A DNA stretch of 14,245 nt from the NCBI GenBank assembly GCA_964655195.1, contig CAZZLK010000020.1:1-14245 (forward strand), in the 5' to 3' direction. The DNA is from DUMJ01 sp964655195 (GTDB lineage Bacteria > DUMJ01). The position numbers and the translations under genes are program-made. Of the stretch, positions 6,780 through 14,245 are shown piece by piece (position 1 is the first letter of the stretch; each line of letters opens with the position of its first letter). The notes below the pieces were generated by a model, which was not told where the DNA came from, made no database searches, and saw only the letters and a program-made list of their open reading frames with translations.

Positions 6780-7400
6780 ATGGGCTATGTGAACAATTTT
6801 ATTATAGGTATACTTGATTTCTTCTATAAATTGACGGGCAACTACGGAGTTGCTCTGATCCTCTTTACTGTTATTGTAAAGCTTATTCTTTATCCCCTCA
6901 CGCATCAACAGTTTAAGGCGCTTAAAGACCAGCAGAGGATTCAGCCAGAGCTTAATAAACTAAGAGAAAAGTATAAGGATGATCCACAGAGGTTAAATCA
7001 GGAAATGATGGAACTTTACAGAAGACATAAGATCAATCCTTTAGGAGGCTGTTTACCGCTACTTATTCAGTTCCCTATACTGGCTATACTTTATAGCGCC
7101 ATAAACGCATATTCTAGTAAGTTTGCCAATGCCAGCTTTTTGTGGATAAAGAGTCTGGCGTCTCCTGATCTTCCACTACTCATTATATATGGGATCAGTA
7201 TGGTAGCTTCCAGTTTCCTCTCATCTCCATTAAGTGACGATCCATCACAGCGTAGCAGTCAGCTCTTTATGAACATAGGGCTACCCATAGTATTTACTAT
7301 ACTATTCCGAGGTTTTCCTTCTGCCTTTATCCTTTACTGGTTTGTATTTAATATTCTTACAACTATTCAACAGGTATATGTAATGAGGGTATTAAAATAG
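6780..7400 (+). CDS. yidC: Membrane protein insertase YidC, short Oxa1/SpoIIIJ type
   Basis: YidC inserts and folds inner-membrane proteins, alone or with SecYEG. The 206-residue product is only the conserved insertase core. There is no N-terminal signal or lipobox and no large periplasmic domain of the proteobacterial kind. Hydrophobic segments lie at about residues 22-40, 88-110, 131-148 and 161-200, with a charged cytoplasmic hairpin between the first two. NPLGGCLPLLIQFPI (86-100) is a family signature. The groove residue, usually Arg, is Lys34 here (TVIVKLILYPL). A stop in frame at 6771 fixes ATG 6780 as the start, with GAGGAAGG (6762-6769) as the ribosome binding site. Confidence 0.95.
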   Translation: MGYVNNFIIGILDFFYKLTGNYGVALILFTVIVKLILYPLTHQQFKALKDQQRIQPELNKLREKYKDDPQRLNQEMMELYRRHKINPLGGCLPLLIQFPILAILYSAINAYSSKFANASFLWIKSLASPDLPLLIIYGISMVASSFLSSPLSDDPSQRSSQLFMNIGLPIVFTILFRGFPSAFILYWFVFNILTTIQQVYVMRVLK

Positions 7401-7416
7401 TCGATGGAGGTTGTTT

Positions 7417-7890
7417 ATGCTGAGACAGAAGCCTAGTATAGAAAGTCTTGCCAAGATCTTTATCAATCAGTTACTTGCTCCATACAGGCTTAAGTATGAT
7501 ATGACTGTAGAGCTAAAGGATAACATATATTGGGTAAATCTAAAAGGAGAGGATGTCTCTTTTCTTATAGGGAGAAAGGGGGTAATTCTATACTCTCTTC
7601 AACACCTTTTGAGACTCTATATAAGAAGGAGTATAGATGAAGAGGTAATGGTAACTTTAGACATAAATGGATACAGGGCAGAGAAGGAAAAGAAACTGGT
7701 ATTCCTAGCTAGAAAGGCTGCCTTTAGAGTGAAAAAGACTGGCAAAAAGTTTATCTTTAGACCTATGCCTGCAGCATTAAGAAGGATAATCCATAAGACT
7801 CTGGAGAATAATCCTGAAGTTATAACCTATAGTGAGGGGAAAGAACCCAAGAGGAGGGTTATAGTGGCATTAAAGCGTAGAAATGGATGA
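7417..7890 (+). CDS. jag: KH-R3H RNA-binding protein Jag/KhpB, lacking the Jag_N domain
   Basis: Jag/KhpB is a cytoplasmic RNA-binding protein linked to envelope and cell-division control, often beside yidC. The 157-residue product has a type II KH domain with its GxxG loop at G52-R-K-G55, then an R3H domain with R122 and H126 in the RxxxH motif. The N-terminal Jag_N domain of many homologues is absent. TTG 7411 directly abuts the GGAGG site (7406-7410), so ATG 7417, six bases downstream, is preferred. The last 8 bases overlap the start of mnmE, which suggests coupled translation. Homologues are named jag, khpB or eloR in different species. Confidence 0.92.
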   Translation: MLRQKPSIESLAKIFINQLLAPYRLKYDMTVELKDNIYWVNLKGEDVSFLIGRKGVILYSLQHLLRLYIRRSIDEEVMVTLDINGYRAEKEKKLVFLARKAAFRVKKTGKKFIFRPMPAALRRIIHKTLENNPEVITYSEGKEPKRRVIVALKRRNG

Positions 7891-9238
7891 CACTATAGTA
7901 GCACTCTCTACTCCCTATGGAGAATCCGGTATAGGGGTAATAAGGTTAAGTGGGCCCATCTCTATAAGTCTTGCCCAGAAGGTCTTTAAAGGTAAGAGAG
8001 ATTTAAAAGAAGTACCATCGCACAGGGCTGTATTTGGTCATATTATAAACCCTACGACTGGTGAACCCATAGACGAGTGTCTTCTACTTATTATGAGGGC
8101 TCCCCATAGTTATACAGGGGAGGATACGGTAGAGTTTTATGTACATGGAAGCCCTGTATTGGAAGAGCTACTGATTAAGTTTTTGATAGAGTTAGGTGCA
8201 AGGCTTGCATTACCCGGTGAATTCACTAAGAGGGCATTTCTAAATGGAAAGCTTGATCTCTCTAGAGCAGAGGCAGTTATAGATATCATACAGGCTAGGA
8301 GTGAGATAGCCCTTAGGTCTTCCTATGTACAGTTACAGGGGAGATTGAGTAAAGAGATCAAGCCGATTATGGAAAGACTAAAAGACCTTATAGCTGAGCT
8401 AGAAGCAGGGATAGATTTCCCAGAAGAGGTTGAGCTTTCTTATGAATCCACCGAAGCAAGGATATCTGATATGGTAGATAAACTGAAAAATATTTTAAAC
8501 GGTGCATATTTTACCAGGTTATACAGGAGAGGACTTTACTGTCCGATAGTTGGAAGGCCTAACGTGGGAAAATCTAGTCTATTGAACATTTTACTTGGAG
8601 AGGAGAGAGCTATAGTGACCCCTATACCTGGAACCACTAGGGATACGATAACCGAATCTATAACTATAGATGGGATTCCTGTTACCCTTATCGATACCGC
8701 CGGTATTAGAGATACTCAGGATCTGGTAGAGAGTATCGGTGTTAATAGGACTATGTCTTCGATAGAGAGTGCGGATATAGTCATCTGTGTTATAGATGCT
8801 GGTGAGCCTTTAAAAGAGGAAGATCTGGAGATCGAAAGACTCACAAGGGATAAGAAGAGGATTGTTGCGTTAAACAAGATAGATCTGAGTAACAGGGTGC
8901 TCCATATCGATGACATAAAAGATTATGGGCTAACTGTGGAAATTTCCTGTAGGACAGGGGAGGGAATAGACAGATTAAAGCTAAAGATAAAAGAATTGCT
9001 TGGTGGTGTGCCATCACCGGACCTTGTAATCCCTATAAATACCAGGCACGAAGCCCTTATAAGGAGATGTCTTGATAGGCTCTCGAGCGCTCTAGAAGGA
9101 ATCAGATCCAGACTTCCAATCGATGTTATAGCAGGAGAGGTCTGGGAGAGTTATAATATATTGGGAGAGATTACAGGAGAAACTGCAAGCATAGATATAG
9201 TTGAGGAGATATTCTCCAGATTTTGTGTGGGAAAATGA
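7883..9238 (+). CDS. mnmE: tRNA modification GTPase MnmE
   Basis: MnmE works with MnmG to add the (carboxymethyl)aminomethyl group to wobble U34 of certain tRNAs, using GTP and a methylene-tetrahydrofolate-derived carbon. The 451-residue length is normal. It has the N-terminal folate-binding domain (opening DTIVALSTPYGESGIGVIRLSG), a helical domain, and an embedded G domain. The G motifs are GRPNVGKSS (224-232), TTRD (251-254), DTAG (271-274) and NKID (331-334). The C-terminal FCVGK supplies the conserved catalytic Cys of the FC(I/V)GK signature. It starts inside the end of jag, and its TGA overlaps the mnmG ATG by four bases. Confidence 0.97.
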   Translation: MDDTIVALSTPYGESGIGVIRLSGPISISLAQKVFKGKRDLKEVPSHRAVFGHIINPTTGEPIDECLLLIMRAPHSYTGEDTVEFYVHGSPVLEELLIKFLIELGARLALPGEFTKRAFLNGKLDLSRAEAVIDIIQARSEIALRSSYVQLQGRLSKEIKPIMERLKDLIAELEAGIDFPEEVELSYESTEARISDMVDKLKNILNGAYFTRLYRRGLYCPIVGRPNVGKSSLLNILLGEERAIVTPIPGTTRDTITESITIDGIPVTLIDTAGIRDTQDLVESIGVNRTMSSIESADIVICVIDAGEPLKEEDLEIERLTRDKKRIVALNKIDLSNRVLHIDDIKDYGLTVEISCRTGEGIDRLKLKIKELLGGVPSPDLVIPINTRHEALIRRCLDRLSSALEGIRSRLPIDVIAGEVWESYNILGEITGETASIDIVEEIFSRFCVGK

Positions 9239-11070
9239 AGATGTATGATGTTATTGTTGTGGGAGCAGGACATGCAGGCATAGAGGCAGCCCTTTCTGCC
9301 AATAGACTGGGCTGTAGTGTCTTGCTTTTGACGGGAAATCTTGATACTATAGGATGGATGCCCTGTAATCCTGCAGTAGGTGGTCCAGGGAAAGGGCATC
9401 TGGTCAGAGAGGTAGATGCCCTTGGTGGAGAGATCGGGAGAGCCACCGACGCCACCTATATACATATCAGGGTCCTTAATTCTGGAAAGGGTATAGCGGT
9501 AAGGGCTTACAGGGCTCAGGTGGAGAAGAAGTTTTATCATATCTATATGAAGGAGAAACTTGAAAATACACCAAATCTTACCCTGAGACAGGCACAGGTG
9601 ACAGATATCCTGGTTGATGGTAACAGGGTAATAGGGGTAAAAACGAGAACCAACCAGGAGTTTTATGGTAATGCAGTTGTTATAACTACCGGTACCTTCC
9701 TTGGTGGAAGGGTCTTTATAGGGACAGAGGTGTCCTATCCTGCCGGAAGGGCAGGAGAACCACCCAGTGAAGAACTGACCCAGTCCCTCAAGAATCTTGG
9801 ATTCAGAATAGGAAGGTTCAAGACTGGGACTCCCCCTAGAGTAGACGGAAGGACGGTAGACTTTTCCAGGATGACAGAACAGCCACCAAGCGAAGTTCCA
9901 CTCAGATTTTCTTATCGTACTGAACTGGCAGAGGTTATTGGCAGGAAGCAACTCTCCTGTTGGCTTACCTTTACTACTGAAAAGACCAGGGAGATAGTAT
10001 TAAAGAATCTCCATAGGGCACCTATGTATGCCGGACAGATAACTGGAACAGGGACCAGATACTGTCCTTCTTTTGAGACAAAAGTGGTCCATTTTCCACA
10101 CAGGGAGAGACATCAGGTCTTTATAGAGCCTGAAGGTATCCATACCAATGAGATGTATGTTCAGGGTATGTATACAAGTCTGCCGGAGGAGGTTCAGATA
10201 GAACTCCTCAGATCTATTCCTGGACTCGAAGAAGTTGAGATGATGAGACCTGGATATGCTATAGAGTACGATATGGTTTATCCCGACCAGTTAAAAGAGA
10301 CTCTGGAGACCAAGAGAATCTCTGGACTCTTTCTTGCCGGTCAGATAAATGGTACTTCCGGGTATGAAGAGGCAGCTGCTCAGGGGCTTATAGCAGGTAT
10401 AAATGCGGCATTTTACGTTCAGAAGAGACCTCCTTTTTACCTCCAGAGAAACGAGGCGTATATTGGAGTCCTCATAGATGATCTGATAACTAAGGGGATT
10501 GTTGAGCCATACAGGATACTTACCTCAAGGGCAGAGTATCGTCTGATACTTATGCAGGATAATGCAGACGAAAGACTTATGGAGAAAGGTTATAAGATTG
10601 GCTTGATAGATGAGAAGACCTATAAGGAGATGCTGGAGAGAAAAGAGATCATAGAAGAAGAGATAGAAAGACTCAAGAGGACAAATATCCCCGATTTAAA
10701 GATTTCTGCTTACAACTATCTGAAGAGGCCTGAGGTATCTTACATAGATGTTATGAAGGAGCTAGGTATGGAGACTACCCTCTCTTCTGAACTCATAACC
10801 AGGTTAGAGGCTAAGGTGAAGTATGAGGGATATATAAAGAGGGAAGAGGAGAGGATCAAGAGGTTCAGTCAGCTGGATGATAAACTATTACCAGAAGACA
10901 TAGACTACAGTACCATTAAAGGTCTTTCACTTGAGGCTCGTGATAGGTTAAATCAGGTTAGACCGAGAACTCTGGGTCAGGCTAGTAGACTACAGGGAGT
11001 TAGTCCTGCCGATATAGATGTCCTACTTGTATACCTGGAACTATATAAGAGAGAAATATCCAAGACTTGA
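9235..11070 (+). CDS. mnmG: tRNA U34 modification enzyme MnmG (GidA)
   Basis: MnmG is the FAD-dependent partner of MnmE. The 611-residue product opens with the dinucleotide-binding motif VVGAGHAG (G10, G12, G15), followed by GWMPCNPAVGGPGKGHLVREVDALGG. The two cysteines conserved in the family are present at C44 and C277 (TRYCPSFE). The C-terminal helical region that meets MnmE and tRNA is complete. ATG 9235 forms an ATGA overlap with the mnmE stop and is preferred. TTG 9223 lies within the mnmE coding end, and ATG 9241 would trim two residues. Adjacent mnmE and mnmG followed by rsmG is a widespread order. Confidence 0.97.
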   Translation: MKMYDVIVVGAGHAGIEAALSANRLGCSVLLLTGNLDTIGWMPCNPAVGGPGKGHLVREVDALGGEIGRATDATYIHIRVLNSGKGIAVRAYRAQVEKKFYHIYMKEKLENTPNLTLRQAQVTDILVDGNRVIGVKTRTNQEFYGNAVVITTGTFLGGRVFIGTEVSYPAGRAGEPPSEELTQSLKNLGFRIGRFKTGTPPRVDGRTVDFSRMTEQPPSEVPLRFSYRTELAEVIGRKQLSCWLTFTTEKTREIVLKNLHRAPMYAGQITGTGTRYCPSFETKVVHFPHRERHQVFIEPEGIHTNEMYVQGMYTSLPEEVQIELLRSIPGLEEVEMMRPGYAIEYDMVYPDQLKETLETKRISGLFLAGQINGTSGYEEAAAQGLIAGINAAFYVQKRPPFYLQRNEAYIGVLIDDLITKGIVEPYRILTSRAEYRLILMQDNADERLMEKGYKIGLIDEKTYKEMLERKEIIEEEIERLKRTNIPDLKISAYNYLKRPEVSYIDVMKELGMETTLSSELITRLEAKVKYEGYIKREEERIKRFSQLDDKLLPEDIDYSTIKGLSLEARDRLNQVRPRTLGQASRLQGVSPADIDVLLVYLELYKREISKT

Positions 11071-11572
11071 GATGTATCTAGAAGAGCTTTTAAAAGCACG
11101 TAAAGCTTTTAGTCTTTCTGGTGCACGTAGTAGGGAAGAGTTTATCAAGCTTATAGAGGAATCTCTAGCACCACTTTTGATTATTAATGACTGGAGTGGT
11201 AGAAGGGTTATAGACATAGGTTCTGGGGCTGGGTTCCCAGGTATACCTCTTGCTATAGCTCAGGAAGACGCATATTTTTTATTGGTCGATGTTTCTGTTA
11301 AAAAGACTGCCTTTCTGAATCTTATTAAATCCAAACTTGGCTTGAGTAATGTAGAAGTACTCTGCAGGGATGCTAGGCTATTAAAGGATGATCCGAATTA
11401 TACCAATGCTTTTGATATAGCTGTGTCTAGAGGAGTGGGAGAGATTGAATATCTTAAGGAAATGATCTTCCCTCTATTAAAGAGTGGGGGAAGGATGTTG
11501 ATCTTTAAATCCGAAGGTGCAGGCTATAAGATAAAACCAGGTTTAGTACTTTTAGAAGAGAGAAAGGTATGA
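11018..11572 (+). CDS. rsmG: 16S rRNA m7G527 methyltransferase RsmG (GidB), short form
   Basis: RsmG methylates N7 of G527 in 16S rRNA with S-adenosylmethionine. The SAM-binding motif VIDIGSGAGFPGIPLAI (from residue 64) and the VSRGVGEIEYLK block are clear. The start is uncertain. ATG 11018 gives 184 residues but overlaps mnmG by 53 bases; ATG 11072, two bases past the mnmG stop, gives 166. The longer form puts the SAM motif near its usual position (about residue 69 in E. coli), so I list it; neither start has a good ribosome binding site. The C-terminus ends soon after LIFKSEG, lacking most of the last strands seen in the roughly 207-residue E. coli protein. Its TGA overlaps the next ATG. 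Confidence 0.85.
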   Translation: MSYLYTWNYIREKYPRLEMYLEELLKARKAFSLSGARSREEFIKLIEESLAPLLIINDWSGRRVIDIGSGAGFPGIPLAIAQEDAYFLLVDVSVKKTAFLNLIKSKLGLSNVEVLCRDARLLKDDPNYTNAFDIAVSRGVGEIEYLKEMIFPLLKSGGRMLIFKSEGAGYKIKPGLVLLEERKV

Positions 11573-11937
11573 ATGATCTTATTCTATTCATTATTGGTGC
11601 GTTAATAGTATTAAATATAGTGCTTGTTGTACTTATTTTTGTACTGAGGAAGAACATAAAGAGGATCGAGGAGAAGCAGAGGGGGGAGTTGATACTATCG
11701 TCTCTTTCTATTGGTGGAACAAGGTACGATGCCTTTCAAGGTATGTCTGGTAAACTTAGCTTTTCACTGGCTTTTATGGCTGGTGATAAGGGTATTATTC
11801 TTACATCCATCCATACAAGGGATCAGTCCTATCTTTATCTTAAGCCCTATTCAGGAGGAGATATGAGTCTTACTGAAGAGGAGAAGAAGGCAGTAGAAGT
11901 AGCGTTAAAAGAAGGTTATACTATCAAAGACATATAA
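11569..11937 (+). CDS. DUF4446-family membrane protein
   Basis: This 122-residue protein has one N-terminal membrane segment (about residues 4-26), a charged linker, then a small cytoplasmic domain. Its motifs RYDAFQGMSGKLSFSLA and GIILTSIHTRD, with LTEEEKKAVE near the end, match the DUF4446 family as I know it. Family function is unknown; members are often found near parB and rsmG in Bacillota and related groups, which fits this location. Its ATG overlaps the rsmG stop by four bases, and its stop lies within the ribosome binding site of the M23 gene. Co-expression with that cell-wall peptidase suggests an envelope role, by inference only. Confidence 0.8.
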   Translation: MNDLILFIIGALIVLNIVLVVLIFVLRKNIKRIEEKQRGELILSSLSIGGTRYDAFQGMSGKLSFSLAFMAGDKGIILTSIHTRDQSYLYLKPYSGGDMSLTEEEKKAVEVALKEGYTIKDI

Positions 11938-11947
11938 GAGGTGTTAT

Positions 11948-12778
11948 ATGGATAAAGACAGGTGGGAGTATGTGAAGCTATGTATAGCATCTTTAATTGC
12001 AGTAATAGCAATTCTTTCTGGTAACCTGTACAAGTCTAGGATACACATATACCGACTTGAGAACAATCTCTCTTTAGCTCACTCGAGGATTCAAGATCTA
12101 AAGAAGCTTGAAGATATAAACAATAAGCAGAAACTTGAGATTGCCAGATTAAACAGTGAGGCAGAGAAATTAAAGAGTAAGGTAGAGGACCTTGAGAGAC
12201 TGAGTAAACAGGTCCAGACCCTGACAGAAAAGGCTTTAAAAATAGACATCTCTTATAAGAGAAGTCAGAGGAGGTATCCCTCCAGAGGTACAGATATTTC
12301 TTTAGAGGAGGTATATAAAAAGTTAAGTAATCTCGACAATTCTATAGAGACGCAGAAAGAAAGTTTGAATCAGATCAGGTCTCAGCTGGAGGTCCTTTAC
12401 GAGTGGAAGTATTTCGTCCCCAGTGGCTATCCAGTTTTTGGTAATATCTCATCTGGATTTGGATTTAGGAGAGGAGAATTCCATACTGGGATAGATATAC
12501 GTGCAAGAGTAGGAACCCCAGTAAGGGCTACGGCAAATGGGATTGTCTCCTATGCAGGCTGGAAAGGTGGTTATGGACTTACTGTAATTATAAGACATAA
12601 CTTTGGTTTTAGCACTCTTTATGCTCATCTATCTAGACTATCAGTAAGTGTGGGTAAGAGGATTGAACGGGGGGATATCATTGGTTATACCGGTACAACT
12701 GGATATACTACCGGTCCACATCTGCACTATGAGGTAAGAGTAAATGACAGGCCGGTAAATCCAAAAGAGTATCTATAA
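11948..12778 (+). CDS. Membrane-anchored coiled-coil M23 peptidase (LytM-like)
   Basis: M23 enzymes are zinc endopeptidases that cut peptidoglycan cross-bridges; some are inactive activators of amidases. The 276-residue product has an N-terminal membrane anchor or uncleaved signal (about residues 10-28), a long coiled coil (about 34-97), a linker with a second short coiled stretch (about 119-150), and a C-terminal M23 domain (about 160-276). Catalytic residues are all present: zinc ligands H179 and D183 (FHTGID) and H260 (GPHLH), with H227 (YAHLS) and H258. It should therefore be active, outside the membrane. The layout resembles EnvC, NlpD or division-linked LytM factors. The start is ATG 11948, after AAGAGGTG (11936-11943). 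Confidence 0.93.
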   Translation: MDKDRWEYVKLCIASLIAVIAILSGNLYKSRIHIYRLENNLSLAHSRIQDLKKLEDINNKQKLEIARLNSEAEKLKSKVEDLERLSKQVQTLTEKALKIDISYKRSQRRYPSRGTDISLEEVYKKLSNLDNSIETQKESLNQIRSQLEVLYEWKYFVPSGYPVFGNISSGFGFRRGEFHTGIDIRARVGTPVRATANGIVSYAGWKGGYGLTVIIRHNFGFSTLYAHLSRLSVSVGKRIERGDIIGYTGTTGYTTGPHLHYEVRVNDRPVNPKEYL

Positions 12779-12794
12779 AGAGGAGGGATCGAAG

Positions 12795-13847
12795 ATGACC
12801 AGTAGAGAAAGAGTAAGGATGGCTTTGGAACATAAGGAGCCTGACAGAGTCCCCATTCAAGATAGTATATGGGGAGCAACTGTAAGCAGGTGGCATAAGG
12901 AAGGTCTACCAGAGGAGATACCTGTGTCAGAATATTTTGGTTTTGAGATGGCTGGTTTTGGAGCAGACCTTTCTCCCAGATTTCCGGTGAAGGTACTGGA
13001 GAGAAACGAGACATATATTATTGAGACCACCCCATATGGAGGGGTGAGGAAAAACTTCAGGGATTATTCTACCACGCCCGAGATCATAGACTGGCCAATA
13101 AAGTCCAAGGAGGACTGGTATAAGATAAAGGACAGACTCCAACCTGATATAACGAGGGTTGATTGGGTCTCTTCTCTAAATGCTTATAACAGGGCATATG
13201 AGGACGGGAAATTCATCACCTATAACGCAGCTATGGGTTACGATCTTTTTCAGTCATATATAAAGACTGAAGAGTTACTCATCATCCTGGTGGAAGATCC
13301 AGAATGGGCTAAGGATATGTTCAGGACCCATGCCATCTTACTCATTGAGATGGCAAAGATTATGATGGAACACGGATTTAAGTTTGATGGGGCATTTTTA
13401 TTCAACGATATGGGGTACAGAAATGGACTTTTATTCTCACCAAGGACGTATCAGAAAGTCCTTCAGGAAACAGATGCTATGATCTGTGAGTTCTTCCACA
13501 GACATAATATGCCTGTTATCCTCCATTCCTGTGGCAATGTAAAGGAACTGATTCCCTACTTAATAGAGGCGGGGTTTGATTGCCTTCAGCCTTTAGAGGT
13601 AAAGGCGGGTATGGACTTACTGGAGCTTAAACCAAAATATGGAGATAAGATTGCATTTATGGGTGGCATAGATGTCAGAAAGATGACTGATCCTGTTGCT
13701 ATAGAGGAAGAGATAAGTAAAAAGTTTGAAGTTGCCAAAAAGGGAGGGGGCTACATATACCATAGCGATCACTCCATCCCCAAGAATATAAGCTTTGAGG
13801 ATTATAAGAGGGTTATAGAGCTGGTCAAAAAGTACGGTAAATATTAA
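12795..13847 (+). CDS. Uroporphyrinogen decarboxylase (URO-D) family protein, probable methyltransferase relative
   Basis: The 350-residue protein belongs to the URO-D superfamily (COG0407 type), a TIM barrel. It opens TSRERVRMALEHKEPDRVP and has LHSCGNV (H244, C246), FMGGIDVRK and a C-terminal DHSIPKNISFEDY. It lacks the RQAGRY motif of true HemE, so haem synthesis is unlikely. The HxC pair resembles the zinc site of MtaA/CmuA-type corrinoid methyltransferases. The later Cys those enzymes use is not at its expected place, where HSDH occurs (323-326). The substrate is unknown. GGAGGG at 12782-12787 precedes ATG 12795. It may be the last gene of the long operon, and it converges on a formate-tetrahydrofolate ligase, which suggests one-carbon metabolism. 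Confidence 0.83.
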   Translation: MTSRERVRMALEHKEPDRVPIQDSIWGATVSRWHKEGLPEEIPVSEYFGFEMAGFGADLSPRFPVKVLERNETYIIETTPYGGVRKNFRDYSTTPEIIDWPIKSKEDWYKIKDRLQPDITRVDWVSSLNAYNRAYEDGKFITYNAAMGYDLFQSYIKTEELLIILVEDPEWAKDMFRTHAILLIEMAKIMMEHGFKFDGAFLFNDMGYRNGLLFSPRTYQKVLQETDAMICEFFHRHNMPVILHSCGNVKELIPYLIEAGFDCLQPLEVKAGMDLLELKPKYGDKIAFMGGIDVRKMTDPVAIEEEISKKFEVAKKGGGYIYHSDHSIPKNISFEDYKRVIELVKKYGKY

Positions 13848-14245
13848 TTAATTCCTACAATCTCTCCTTCCTCATTCACATCGATCCTCATCGCCGAGGG
13901 AGACTTTGGTAATCCGGGCATCGTCAGTATAGAGCCGGTGTAAGCCACTATAAAGCCGGCTCCCAGAGATACCTTTAGTTTTTGTACATTTATATAGAAT
14001 CCCTTAGGTTTACCTAGTTTCTTTGGGTCATCAGTCAGTGAGTACTGTGTCTTAGCCATACATACCGGAAGGCCTGTAAATCCCCATTTATATATTCTTT
14101 TGAGATCATTTTGGGCTTCATCACTGAGTTTTATTCCTTCTGCCCCATATACAGATCTGGCTATCTTTTCCATCTTTTTCTCGTAAGGTTCTTCTAGGTC
14201 ATATAGAAAGCTAAAAGAGTTTGGATCACTGGAGACAGAATCTAA
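13844..14245 (-). CDS. fhs: Formate-tetrahydrofolate ligase, C-terminal part (5' truncated by window edge)
   Basis: This enzyme joins formate to tetrahydrofolate with ATP, the entry to the methyl branch of the Wood-Ljungdahl pathway or a source of 10-formyl-THF. The minus-strand frame is open to the right edge, giving 133 visible codons of roughly 550. The visible segment has the family's C-terminal landmarks: EKIARSVYGAEGI, the block GLPVCMAKTQYSLTDDP, then GAGFIVAYTG and the stretch ILTMPGLPKSPSAMRIDV. The Met codon at 14171-14173 is internal, not the start. The stop (13844-13846) overlaps the stop of the converging URO-D-family gene, leaving no room for a terminator between them. Confidence 0.96.
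   Translation of the reverse strand, partial: LDSVSSDPNSFSFLYDLEEPYEKKMEKIARSVYGAEGIKLSDEAQNDLKRIYKWGFTGLPVCMAKTQYSLTDDPKKLGKPKGFYINVQKLKVSLGAGFIVAYTGSILTMPGLPKSPSAMRIDVNEEGEIVGIN

Noticed and set aside
9151..9951. 266-codon minus-strand open frame
   Set aside because: It is antisense to mnmE and mnmG, both strongly conserved genes, and its protein looks random.
13861..13903. Possible terminator for the URO-D-family gene inside the ligase gene
   Set aside because: Eight pairs with a wobble and a loop of more than 20 bases, and no T-run follows, so it is no better than chance.

Overview
The window is bacterial chromosomal DNA, moderately AT-rich, with arginine written mostly as AGA/AGG and many ATA isoleucine codons. 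That habit is common in thermophiles but proves nothing alone. A formate-tetrahydrofolate ligase and a bacterioferritin fit an anaerobe that needs iron and oxidant control. A short, signal-less YidC and a DUF4446 gene recall Bacillota and neighbouring deep or thermophilic lineages. I cannot name the species; an uncultivated, possibly thermophilic anaerobe is my inference.

Region 1 (1-4237): the 3' part of a very large secreted or surface mosaic gene, open at the left edge. In order it encodes two Ig-like modules, about 490 residues I cannot assign, a fibronectin type III module, an M23 (LytM) peptidase-like domain, a carboxypeptidase-regulatory-like beta-sandwich, and seven near-identical 52-residue repeats that probably form a beta-propeller. 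A strong hairpin plus T-tract (4282-4346) ends the transcript.

Region 2 (4379-5972): a good sigma-70-type promoter drives a bacterioferritin with a complete diiron site. A GC-rich hairpin follows, then an exported DUF362 protein.

Region 3 (6001-13847): a tightly packed run of eleven plus-strand genes behind one candidate promoter: rpmH, rnpA, yidD, yidC, jag/khpB, mnmE, mnmG, rsmG, a DUF4446 membrane protein, a membrane-anchored coiled-coil M23 peptidase and a URO-D-family protein. Gaps are 20 bases or less, and many genes overlap. rpmH (46 codons) is easily missed because it is so short. The block combines ribosome and tRNA biogenesis (rpmH, rnpA, mnmE, mnmG, rsmG), membrane protein insertion (yidD, yidC, jag) and envelope maintenance (DUF4446, M23). 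dnaA, which often precedes rpmH, and parA/parB, which often follow rsmG, are not in the window.

Region 4 (13844-14245, minus strand): the C-terminal end of formate-tetrahydrofolate ligase. It converges on the URO-D-family gene so closely that their stop codons overlap. The pairing hints at one-carbon or methyl-transfer metabolism.

No tRNA, rRNA, CRISPR array, transposase or phage gene was seen. No stretch over 300 bases lacks a gene; the largest gap (4238-4443) holds a terminator and a promoter. I found no clearly new system. The least explained parts are the unassigned middle of the mosaic protein and the regulatory elements around the bacterioferritin gene.
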